Shown here in pieces: positions 52,465 to 63,715 of a stretch of DNA of 64,000 bases. This stretch comes from Glandiceps talaboti (lineage: Eukaryota > Hemichordata > Enteropneusta > Spengelidae). The DNA lies in the NCBI RefSeq assembly GCF_964340395.1, contig NC_135550.1, positions 27,326,176 through 27,390,175 of the forward strand, in the 5' to 3' direction. Numbering within the stretch: position 1 is the stretch's first letter; every line of letters begins with the position of its first letter. The notes below the pieces were generated by a model. The model was given only the letters and a program-made list of their open reading frames with translations, was not told the origin of the DNA and did no database searches. The position numbers and the translations under genes are program-made.

Positions 52465-55374
52465 TCATTCAGAGACTGAATGAGTTCCCTTGTCCGACTC
52501 TGGTGGTTTATTGACAGCACCCTTCCTTGCCGGACTGTAACAACCACACATGGCACCAAAACACCAAACACCACAGCCACGCTTGTGGTCGTTCAAATCA
52601 AGCAGGGTATTGGCACTTCCCTTTGTATTTACATTCTGTAAATTAGCATTCTCAGCCTCAAGCTGAAATACAAGCGAAACAGTTCTTAGAAAGGTGAATA
52701 GTAAAAGAAAATCTCATGGTGCTATATGAATAGCCGGAGAAATCCGACCACTTTTAGTATAATTCTAGAGAAATTGTGAAAACTTTTTTTCGCCTTTACA
52801 GCTTATATTGCCCACTGAACTAGTATCGATTTCGAGTTGCGATTTCTGAATAATCCCCAAGTTACAACAACATCTTGAATCTTCGACGAGAATCGCACCT
52901 CATTCAAAAAACGATTTTTTTACTATTAAACCTTCGACTTGAATGACTACAACAGTCTTGATGTACGTATAAACATTTTCTTCTAAACTGTAAACATGAA
53001 ATTTTCTAAAAGATTTACGCAGCTGTATTGTACATATAACACAGGGATATATTTTTATAACATTACCCAAATTTATTTTTTTAAATTATAGTTTACCTCG
53101 GCAATTCTTTCCTGCATGTCGACAATGTCTGCTTGTTTTGCAGAAGACGCTTCACTTGCCGCTGTTCGGGTTTTCATTGTGGTGACCGCTTGCCCCTCGG
53201 GGTACTTACATACAGAGATTATCTGTGAAAAGAGCGAAGCTTTAACCCAGGGACAACAGACAAGAAACAAAACAAAACACAAAGTGCATTGTTATTCTAA
53301 AAGCTATAGCCAATTGCCTAAGAGTTTAATTTTAAACCAAAATACACGGTTTGTTTAGAAGTTGTCGTGGTAAGTTAACACTCAGACCCCTACTTTACAG
53401 TGGTCTGAGGTTTACAGAACGAAATCTCCAACTGTACGTGATCCAAATGACGCCATGCACAGAGTGGACTATTAAAGTATATCTTGCAAGTAGAGATGGA
53501 TGTACTCCTTATACGCAAGTCTCCTGGCATCACTATTTCAAATAGTCAGTTTGGTTAGAAATATTTATGCTGGGTCCAAGAGATATGCTAATACTAAATA
53601 ACCCATAGTACTCCATTAAAATGAACATGTCCAGTTCTTCAAGCCAAAAGCAAGAATAAAATGGTTTTTTTTTAGTTCTCTCGATGTTTAAGGAGAATGA
53701 TATTTAGTTCTGTACTAAACAGTGGGAAATCATAATTTGGAAGTTTGTCAGCGGTAACTCAACCAACCAATTTCAAGATATAACATGGGATGAAAGTGAT
53801 TGATATGGAAGATGCAGGAATGTGGATGCTAATGGAATCTTTTTAGGGACAGTGACTGATACGAACCAACCCACCTTTGGTACGAATACTAGTAATGTGA
53901 GTGAATTACAGAATATGTGATGCGAACCTCATATAGTGGCCTCAGACTGACTACAAACCAAGTTGAACCTACCTTTGGTATGAATACCATCAGTAATGTG
54001 ACGGAATTACAGAATATGTCGATGGCAGCTAAGAATGCAAATGCCGCATTGGCGTTATGCTTTATGATTGGGCTAACCGATGCACCAATGAGGCATAAAA
54101 TGATGACGTTGTACACACTCATTCCTATGTACTTGCTATCATTCAAGGCAGCGATAGTCACCTATGAAAAGGGAAAGAAGATCAACAGTTCATAACCCTG
54201 TGCATATTTCAGTCTGGCAAAGGGCTACGTTTTTACCCCAGTAGCAGTAAATGAAGCTTTCTTACCAAAGGCGGTAACCGTAATTCCACTAGAGTTAATT
54301 TTACACAATTCACCACCGATAGGATAGCCAATAACATGACATGTCTACTGCACAGTCAGCGTTAGTCTATCAGCTAGCCCTCGGATGTTCTTCCGATAAA
54401 ATACGACACACTGCCGAACAACGCTATCGAGGATTGTTCGGGCAGGCCCTCACATGCGAACTTCGTTCGCTTATAGTTATAGCATCGAAAGAAAGCCCGA
54501 ACGTCTAGCAGCAAGACTAAGTCAGCGTCTGACAGTGTCAGTCGAAGTTCTTTGTTAAAATTAAAATTACCAATCCGAAAGAACATTTCAAACCTAGTAT
54601 GTGAACATACACCCTTCCAGGGTAACAAAACCAATTAGAAAAAACTCTTATGAAAAAATCCTAGAAAACTCTCTGCTTGAGTGTTTATGTAAATCATTTA
54701 ACCTGTACATCTTATTTGCATACATTTAGACAGAGAAATAAAGAACATATATTTTGTACAATGATGCATGTATGAGGTAAGTTATCCATTTTGTACTACT
54801 TTTATGTAGGCCAATGTGTGCAATGAATCATTAAAAATAACTCTAGTCACCTTTCTGGTTTCCCATGCCAGGAATGTACCAAAGATGAGAAGAAGACCTT
54901 TGTAACAATACAAGGCACCCATCCAGTAGGTTAGGTTGTCACATGAACAATATTCAGAGATTGGTAAAATCATCTGATTGGCGACATCTGGATCATCCTG
55001 TAAATTTTGAAATTAATGACAATAGCGATTTTACATGACTGGAATAACATTGAAAATGTCGTATTTTAGTGTATTTCTATATGCATCAGACGAACCTTAT
55101 ACAAGGAGGTATGTATTTGAAGAGATATTACCGGGTATCCGTGATAAAATGGACTGCTGTTAGTACCCATGAAGAATATCTATACCTGGTTCTCATTCTA
55201 ATCGATATATACAGAATATTATGGAGCATGCGTAGTATAGTACTCACAAACATAATCAACTCTTCCGTCATTCTCTTCATAGGGTCCATAATTTGCCACA
55301 CTGATAATATAACAACATCTATCAAGACCAGAATTAGGACCATGATGAATAGATGTTTATCGGTCACTACCTGT

Positions 55375-55427
<53 letters not shown>

Positions 55428-58400
55428 ATTGTTTACCGGTCACTTCCTGTAAAAAACTAACTGTTTACTCTGATGACATTAATTAACTGGTTGATTACTA
55501 CAATCTCTCGAATATATTTTGGAGGGGCACTACCTTTTTATAACCTTCTGTACATAGTCAGCTCTGAGAACCGTGTACACATATCTTAATAAATATTCTA
55601 TTATCGAGAATTCCAATTCTTGTGGTACGCTATTGTGTTTTACAAGAATTAACTTTTTACCATGCAAATGAAAGACAATGCTTTTATTCGTATTATATTA
55701 GGCCACCAAACTTTACAGAAAAGATACAATCGTTCACTTCTAGGGTTTTTTGATATTTCCCATGTACAAAGTGCGTAACGAAAAACCTTTTCATCAAATG
55801 AGTAACGTGATACTAGTATACTATACTGCTTATATCAATATGTTTCCAAGACAACATGACCTACCCGTCGTTTCGGAGTCTTTAGTGAAGCTACTTGGTG
55901 TACTCGCCATGTCTTACTAAACATTGCACCAAAAGCAATAACAAATCCAACGGAGATAACCCAAACACGTATCTAAATTGTATGAAAATATCAACATTTT
56001 TATCATCATACTTTTCACAAATCGTGACAAATCATTTGGTATCAAAACTATTCTCAAGGGCGAAAAAAAGCTTGACTCATATTAACTGATGACACCCCGT
56101 ACGAATTACTTACCTGACATATGATCTCAAAAACGTATGGGTCAACAAGTTGATTGTCAAGTCCAAAGAAGAAAACTGCCGAGTAGACAAGAATGGTTCC
56201 CAAAATGATTATATTATTCAAATTTGGACTTGACATCTTCACGTATCTGAGTTATAAACAGATGAAAATGAACATTATTAGTGATAATAATGACGTAAGA
56301 GTGACGTATATTGTTGTTTTTTTATAACACACAATGTGGTAGTTTAAGGTGGTAAATATCTTTCTGATAGGGAAAATAGGGAAAAAAATCTAGAATGGCC
56401 AATTTGTAATCCAAATAGAGCATGGCCAGATGCGAAGGACTGAAGAATTATCTGTAGGTAATTGTAGGTAATTTGGTTTACAACAGTCACGTGATTGATT
56501 TCAATGAAAAGGTAAATCTTTCCCATAATGCCCCATTCAAGATATCGGGTTTGCAAGTTTCATATTAACATGATTTCATATAAGTCAGGACCAGGCCATG
56601 AGTTTCAGTAGACCCCTACTGCAATGTCACTAAAGAAGAGATCTACTTTTAAGGGAAAATATACCTGAACACCATCTTCGGCCCTGGTTTATGTCTACCG
56701 AGATTGATTTGTGATGGTGGGGGATGTATTTGGATACCCCCGGGATACCCCTCACACACACTGACGTCACTCCATAAATAAATATGACATTGCAGAAAAC
56801 CTTGATTCGTTTAATTTCACGCTCAATTAATGCCAATGACGTGGACTGAAATATTTTGATCTACCTTTGTTCTCTGTATTTGATATTAAAACACAGGAAG
56901 AAAAGTGCCATCAATATACCCAAGACAGCAACAGCACATGAGCCAAAATACAGTTCCGGTACTACGCCGTGAAAGCGTTCAATAATAGTAATCACGACTT
57001 CCGGCGTGTGATCCAAAGGTACCTGCCCATCTGTAAAATATTCAAATAATTCATAGTATGAATAAAAACACGATAAAAATGAGTTATTAATTTAATAAAA
57101 AACAACCAGAACTATAGGCCTTGAGGATAAAGTGCGTCTGTAAAATACAAAATCAGCAATTACCTGGCCAGTAAAAGTTGGAAACGTACTCCAGCTTGTC
57201 ACCATTTTCCAGGTAAAATGCAACTGTATTCTCTGCATACTCTACAGGTGAAAAAAAGCCGATAGGAAAGATACATTAGTAAATGAACAAATCATAAGTG
57301 GCGTCGCTGTCCATCTCTGCGTTTTCAAAAACATGCATTACGTGCAAGAAGTATACACTAGTATTATTAGCAATTCAAATCACTCTTCTCTATTCTTAGA
57401 GTTTAATACACCTTTTTCTCTGCCTGCAGCTGCAATTTCGTATGTTTTAGCGACCACAGTCGTCGTTCCTTTTCAAATTGACAAGTGTGAACGAACCCTA
57501 GATTACACTTTTGTTCACAGAGTCAGTAACCAAACGATTTACACAGTCAACTACAACACAGAATGTTTCAACTGCGACTGAACACTGTACTGAATGTTCT
57601 ATAATTTCTACCCTCAAGTTTATTTTTATTTTTCTGTGTACGTAATCTTGCAACAGGTTTCATTGGGAGAACAGTGCTTAAGCATTGAAATGGTGTCTGT
57701 ATGAAAGTTTAATAAATAAATAAATAAATAAATAACATGGTGCATGTGCATGGATATATTAATGGTGGTACGTTTTACATGTCCTACATACATGATGTGC
57801 ATATTACATAACTCATTTGAATAATCAATTATGTTTACTACTTGTTGATATATCATCAGTGGTTGCTATGGACGCCTCCTAATTTCGTGAATATATTGGT
57901 CATACAGGTATGATGGATGTGACTTGCATATTGACGAGTTTATTTGCATGATTAATTAGACACATAAATTGGGTGAAACATCATCAAAGGTTCTTCAGAA
58001 TATCATTTAATTATATCTTAATATCATTTAATTATAGCTGAATTAAAAAGTGCTGTAGATATATGTACAATATGATAATGATAAATGATATTTACAGATC
58101 AAAAAACGATGCTAATATAATTTCATCAAACTAAGTAGGTTCTTCATGCTTCAATGGCCTTACAGCGTGCTGAACAGGAAATACACGCACGTCATACCAA
58201 ATAAGTGACTTCCTTTTAATGTTCTTGCTGGAGGAATTCAGTTAATATCTCGATGGCATATGGCTTATTCTGATACTCATATCACTTTTAACGAATGGCG
58301 GCTTGCCATATGAAGAAATCATTTTTATCAGAGACAATAAGGCGCATAAATCAAATTGAATGTGAACTGTCCTATTATCATATATTACCCTTCTGTCAAC

Positions 58401-59431
58401 TGTCCTATTATCATATATTACCCTTCTATCAACTGTCCTATTATCATATATTACCTTTTTGTCAATTGTCCTATTATCATATATTACCTTTCTGTCAACG
58501 GTACTATTATCATATATTACCTTTCTGTCAACTGTCCTATTATCATATATTACCTTTCTGTCAACTATTCTATTATCATTTATAATATACCTAGTGATAA
58601 TGCTGTGCCATGATTCGCTAGAATCAGTCACGTGATAGGAAAATAGAATGACTACTTCCCTTGGGGAATAGTCCCATCAATTTTTACATAGTCACGTGAC
58701 CACCGCGCGTTCACAGCAGGTCAAAATGACAGCTTCTGACGATGTCGTCTGCCACCGCGAGTTCACAGCATGAGGTATATTATAAAACACATATTGCCTG
58801 GCCTATATTCGGGCTATAGCACCCGTTCATTACCCCCTCGTGACTGTGAGTTACCAGAATCACATGCTATTTCCCTCGGCCGTTGGCCTCGGGAAATAGC
58901 ATGTGATTCTGGTAACTCACAGTCCCTCGGGTGTAATAAACGGGTGCTATAGCCCTCATGGCCAGGCAATATGTGTTCAATATTACCTTTCTGTCAACTG
59001 TCCTATTATCATATATTACCTTTCAGCTTTATGGTTTTTCTTTAATTTTACAACAATACTGATAGGCAGTGAGTCAGAAACCCCAGGAGAGATGGATAAT
59101 ACTGAGATTGGCCATGTATTCCGGAAGACTTGCTTATTTGCTATTGCACTTACTGGACTTCGCAATATTCAAAACGCTGTAGATACAATATACAGAAGCA
59201 CAATACCTCGCCGAAAATATTAAAACTTAAAGCTCAACAAATGACGTTAAAGTAAAGCATAAGACTAAGCCCAATCGATAACACAGTGCGTCATTAGCAG
59301 TTTTCTTTGGAAAGATTCTTGCAAGCTTGGAACATGTCGATTTTTAAAAAATATAATTTTGTTGCTAAGACGTTTACAGATTTACCTTTCTACATACTCC
59401 TACCAAACACTGCACAAATGAATATATAGTA

Positions 59432-59462
<31 letters not shown>

Positions 59463-62400
59463 GTCATCATTTTCTAAAAATCGGCTGGCTCAATTGTAAT
59501 GAAATTTGGGATATATAATCTTTAGGGTAATAGCTAGACCTGATTAGGTTTTGAGCCAGATCTGTTAATATTTAATTAAAGAAATTTGCATATTAATGAA
59601 ATCAACTAATTACGCAATATCTTAAGACTGCATACTTCAATTTCAATATAATTTAGTATATTCGTTAAACATAACAACATACATTTGTCCTATAAAATTC
59701 GTTGATGTATCTTACAGCGTTAATGAATAATTTGCACAATTAATTATTTTTGGTAATTAGGCTATATCTTAAGAATACATACTTCAAATTCAACATAATT
59801 TAGTACATACGTTAACCATAAGAAAACACATATGTCCTATCAAGTTTGTTGATGCACCGTACAGTGTTAATGAATAATTTGCATAATTAATGATTTTCGG
59901 TAATTAGGCTATATCTTAAGAATATATACTTCAATTCCAATATAATTCAGTACACATGTTAACCATAACAATCACATATGTCTTGTAAAGCTTGTTGGTG
60001 TACCTTTCAGTGTTAATTAATAATTTGCATAATTAATGATTCTTGGTAATTAGGCTATATCTTACGACTGCATACTTCAATTTCAATACAATTCAGTACA
60101 TACATAAATCATAACAAATTGTGTATGTCCTATAAAGTTAGTTGATGTACCTTACAGTGTTAATGAATAATTTGCATAATTAATGATTTTCGGTAAGTAG
60201 GCTATATCTTAAGACTGCATACTTCAATTTCAATACAATTTAGTACATACGTTAACCATAACAAAGCGGATATGTCCTATAAAATCTTTTATATAGCTTA
60301 GTTTTAATGAAAAATTTGCATAATTAATGATTTTAGGTAACTAGGTTGTATCTTAAAAATGCAAGCTTCAAATTTCGTATAATATAATACGTACATCAAC
60401 CATAATAATACGCACCTGTCCTATGAAGTTTGTTGCTACAACTTTTTCCTTTAATGAGTATTTTGAATAATGAACGATATTCAGTAATTAAGCAGTATCA
60501 TACACTCTTACATACATTAACCTAAGAAAGCACGCTTGTCCAAAAAACAAAGCCTGTTACCATAGTTTTTATAGTTTAATGAGTTATTTGCATAATTAGT
60601 TATTCCCTTACGGGAGGCATTCAGTTTAAATCTGGTTTATGTATGAAGTTGCGATGTTACGTTTTATCACGTAAAGCTCAGACCACTAAATTCGTTAGTG
60701 GTCTGAGATTATACACAAGGGCAGGACTCACACGTGATATCATATCGCACTACTTTCCATATCCACAAATTACCATGTATATGTGATTCATAATTAATAA
60801 TGCCAATTTTTACATATACTTATCTGTACAGTGTCCAACTGATTGAACACATTATAAATGTACTTTCGCTAACATTATAGAATTTGAAATGAAATTACCG
60901 ACATCAGCTTCACATATAAACTTAATTTCAAGCTCACAAGACGTTGTCTCCCACAAGCCATTGCTGTCCATTTGCACGCACAAGTCGTCCCTGGTTGGTT
61001 CACTCATCGGAACATTTGTTTCAGGTGTGAATTCCAGAGATTTTCCATCTATCCATTTAAAACCATTGTCGTATTTCAATCCAATGAACCTGTTGGTGAC
61101 GTGTTGATGCATACGTAGGTAAGTCATTTTGGTTTTGAGGCATTAATTAAAACGTAATATATAAATTTTAAAAAATGTGAAGTTTTGTCAAGTTCAACGC
61201 GGAAGACACGATAGGAGACGACGTTAAGTAGACTTACATGTACCATCTGAGTGATACAACACACAACACCAATATCAGTGCACCAGTATTACATGTGACA
61301 TTATATAAATACACATTCATGACTCTACAAGCCTGTATTCATTCGATTCTTGAAACTCAATTCAAATATAGACCGTACATGAAAGTAGGGTCTACGATTC
61401 AAATGTTCTTTTTTCTTGAAATTTTCACCAGCAGGCAATGTTTGTCTGTCACACCCTATTTTGCAATATAGTAAGAGATGAGTCAGAGGCTACAGTCCTT
61501 TGCTTTATACTCACCATGCTGATGCCTTGTCTTTCTGGATTTGCTCCGTTAGAAACGAGTGTACATTTGAATGCGTAATGACGACCAAATCTCCTCCTTC
61601 TTCAATACATCTTTCCCGTGCCTGAGACCAGGAAGTAGTTTCATGACCGAGATAGTAACAACTAGAGTTTGACACGATCCACTTCGTTGGACAAATGGCT
61701 GAAAATAAGATTGTAAGAGATGGGTAAAGTACCATGTATATGTATGAGTGTATATTCTATGAACTATTGTCTAAACAAGTTTCCTGTCATCATGCAATGA
61801 GTTGATGTCAGTGAGTGGTATTCAGGCGCCGACGACACAACATCGTTACGTGTTTCGTCTCCCAAATATTCCGTATCAACTTGCACTATATATCGTTTCA
61901 CTTTAACTTGTTTCACATTGTAACCCAGCAGGGTGACTATATCGGCTATCAGATTTTCCATTTGTGTGTTATTTAATATGTTTACATGAATAGGGATTAT
62001 TATTTACCTTGCAGTTGTTCGACTTTAATCAATCCTTGTCGATCTCCGTTTTTGAAAGTTACAGGGCCCTGTGGAGAATTCACATTAATATCATACTAAT
62101 ATGGATTATAATCACTCCTTATACAGCTAGCTAGCAAGATGAATCGCTTGGGGACGTATCATTATCTATCGCCTTAAAAGGGGGATGCAGATGTTAGATA
62201 TTTTAAATTAGCACTCCAACAAATAATTGAATGTTGTGCCATGCTACGCATTATCTTGTACGGAAAATATCATTTTCAGCATGCAATTGCCCTCGAAAGG
62301 CGAAACCCCCAATCGCTGATAACGCATATAACGTTACTCTTTGTATGTCATGTATCATTGTTCAGAAATGGAACCAAGTATTTCAGAAGAAGTGCCTAGT

Positions 62401-63715
62401 AATTAACGAAGTAATACGGAAGACTTACCGAAGTGCCAATAAAGTTACTTTCACTAAGTTTCTCAAAGAAAATCATAGCCATCTCGTTGTCGTCATAGTT
62501 AAAATCCTCCAATCGTCTCGTAGAATTATCACTAAATATCTTTGACTCAAGCACTTGTAAGGTTTCATTCAACATCAAAGCGATTGCCCACACTGCATCA
62601 TAGCCATAAGGTGCCAGTTCGTTGTAATTATATTTTTTATTTTCTGGCCACTCCATTCTCTCAAGGTACATCTTTTCAAACTCAGCGGCTGTCTGCAAAT
62701 GAAAGTACTTAAAGTTGGAATTCGATATTATCTACAATTGGATCTAAGGAAACCTTAATAGTATCTTCACAATTTTCTTTTCTTAACATCCTATGTTATT
62801 CCTATTGGAACGAGGGAAGAACAGAAAATCAACATCCAAACCCATACCATACCACACCACACCATACCATGCCATGCAATACTACACTAAGCTATGTGTG
62901 TTAAGCCATCCTGTGCTGTGCTATGCTGTGCTGTGCTGTGCTGTGCTATGCTGTGCTGTGTTGTGCTCTAACACACCATACAATAACACATGGGACAGGC
63001 AGCATCGTCGCAAATCACAGCCTCTTTTACGGCAACGAAATCAGTAAAACAGACCATGTACAACTGACACTGTCTCCATGACTCTGTCAACAGTAAATAT
63101 AACCAAACTATACATTCATGCATTAGAAAACAAAACCAACGTCGCAGCCTGACAAAACATACTGCACAGAGAGCGCAACACTCTGATAGTAGAAATCAAA
63201 TAATTATTACAATGTCGGCTATTGTGACGTCATCAGATGGACTAAGTGGTAGTGGTTCCGTTGAAATATAGAAAGAACTTTTCACGACTTGGATGATTTC
63301 TTCATTGGTGCAATCTATTGTGTCATCTTCGATCTCCCACCAAGACTTCATATACCAACCAATTAAAAACCAAACGTAGTCGGGCCCAGTCATACCTTGC
63401 TTGTAGGCCTACAACCAGAGATAGAAAAGGGACAAGTTGAACGCTACAAACGTGAACAAATCCAACGTCTCGAGTTATTCTTTCAGCATGCCATGAATAT
63501 TGGACCATGGAGAATTGTAAGTGTTGCTATATTCACTTGGCTTAAATTTCAAAAATGATTTGCGAGAATTGCACCTAGGTTGTAATTATATTATATAATG
63601 TACGTCTTAGAAAGGAAAAGGAATTGTAGAGGAAAGCACAAAGACTCACCTCACAGAATATTCTCCTTGCCTTCGTTGCGTAGGTATTTGTAATTATTAT
63701 CTTGGCATCGCTGTT
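52465..63715 (-). CDS. GABBR2: GABA-B receptor subunit 2-like class C GPCR with an in-frame C-type lectin module, 5' end beyond window
   Basis: Exons (minus): 63715-63650, 63408-63211, 62692-62429, 62068-62008, [61698-61515, 61089-60899], 57241-57164, 57030-56865, 56246-56114, 55972-55865, 55370-55248, 54997-54851, 54161-53973, 53222-53097, 52662-52465. Together 2,232 nt, 743 residues, all junctions in phase. The first four exons are the end of the Venus-flytrap domain (ARRIFCE, LEDFNYDDNEM, GPVTFKNGDRQG). The bracketed pair codes a C-type lectin domain. Then come a stalk, seven TM helices with strong GABBR2 marks (MSSPNLNNIIILG, GAMFSKTWRVH, LAWETRK, ALNDSKYIGMSVYNV), a short coiled coil (ADIVDMQERIAELEAENANL) and a Cys-rich tail (RGCGVWCFGAMCGCYS). 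The family signals through Gi/o at the plasma membrane as heterodimers. Ligand is unknown; the window lacks the first flytrap lobe. Confidence 0.88.
53381..53409. repeat. Imperfect hairpin carrying CAGACC arms
   Basis: 'ctcagacccctac' pairs with 'agtggtctgag', with small mismatches near the loop. It lies in a receptor intron. Confidence 0.5.
53849..53919 (-). repeat. Duplicated scrap of the last TM exon with a retained donor
   Basis: This stretch repeats, with about 20 percent divergence, the 3' end of the exon ending at 53973 plus its intron start (source about 53943-54020). Shared blocks include 'cctttggta.gaatac', 'agtaatgtga' and 'gaattacagaatatgt'. It keeps a usable-looking donor (caaag|gtgggt on the minus strand) but has no acceptor or full exon. 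Confidence 0.7.
55373..55427 (+). repeat. (AAC)n microsatellite forming the acceptor tract of a receptor exon
   Basis: About 17 units of 'aac'. On the coding (minus) strand the repeat reads (GTT)n and runs directly into the acceptor 'gttacag' of the exon that starts at 55370, so the repeat serves as the polypyrimidine-like tract. Confidence 0.9.
57708..57735 (+). repeat. (AATA)n microsatellite
   Basis: Six to seven units of 'aata' in the long receptor intron. Confidence 0.9.
58362..58580 (+). repeat. 33-bp minisatellite
   Basis: About 6.5 copies of a unit containing 'tcctattatcatatattacc' and 'tttctgtcaactg'. One further unit continues at 58980-59028, after a foldback element. The unit length is a multiple of three, so a 129-codon minus-strand frame with an 11-residue repeat (VDRKVIYDNRT) exists; it lacks other gene features. 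Confidence 0.9.
58788..58975. mobile_element. Foldback (palindromic) element of about 188 bp within the minisatellite
   Basis: The left arm (from 'cacatattgcctggcc' through 'gctatagcacccg' and 'catgctatttccctcggcc') is repeated as its reverse complement to 58975 with few mismatches and almost no loop. Minisatellite units lie on both sides, which suggests insertion into the array, together with adjoining unique sequence at 58600-58787. It looks like a foldback/MITE-type element. Confidence 0.75.
59430..60640 (+). repeat. (GTCT)n tract followed by a 146-bp satellite, about seven copies (pearl/HINE-like)
   Basis: A (GTCT)n tract at 59430-59462 is followed by a lead-in and then tandem units. The landmark 'taggctatatctta' or its variants falls at about 59614, 59761, 59908, 60054, 60201, 60345 and 60491, a period of 144-147 bp. 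Each unit also has 'taatttgcataattaatga' and 'gtcctataaa'. The array ends at 'cttacgggaggcattcagt'. A tetranucleotide tract beside tandem cores of about 150 bp is the layout of the 'pearl' elements of bivalves, now regarded as Helitron-like (HINE). The family name is inferred from layout. Confidence 0.7.
60678..60708. repeat. Perfect hairpin carrying CAGACCACT arms
   Basis: 'ctcagaccactaa', a five-base loop, and the exact reverse complement 'ttagtggtctgag'. Related hairpins lie at 42548-42579 and 53381-53409. Confidence 0.8.
60899..61698 (-). CDS. C-type lectin domain module (two exons) inside the GABA-B-like receptor gene
   Basis: Exon 61698-61515 (184 nt) and exon 61089-60899 (191 nt) together code 125 residues. 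The first has ICPTKWIV, SSCYYLGHETTSWSQARERC and GGDLVVI; the second has FIGLKYDNGFKWIDGKSL, DDLCVQM and CELEIKFICE. This is the long-form CTLD pattern with six Cys. The sugar/calcium motifs EPN and WND read EPT and WET, so classical calcium-dependent sugar binding looks doubtful. The split Trp codon joins the two exons (phase 2). Incoming and outgoing borders are both phase 1, the same as the intron separating exons 62008 and 57241. No signal peptide, start or stop is attached, so it is not an obvious separate nested gene. Confidence 0.8.
62838..62966 (+). repeat. Pentanucleotide (CCATA / CTGTG)n repeats
   Basis: 'accat/accac' units at 62840-62880 and 'ctgtg/ctatg' units at 62910-62966 flank a short unique piece, within a receptor intron. 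The two blocks are roughly complementary in composition. Confidence 0.85.

Noticed and set aside
58242-58631. 129-codon minus-strand frame with an 11-residue repeat
   Set aside because: It follows from the 33-bp minisatellite, whose length is a multiple of three; there is no splice, promoter or domain support, and it lies in a receptor intron.
60899-61698. Reading the C-type lectin exons as a separate gene nested in the receptor intron
   Set aside because: No signal peptide, start codon exon, stop codon or terminal exon was seen, and the border phases fit the receptor exons. It stays the main alternative to exclude by transcripts.
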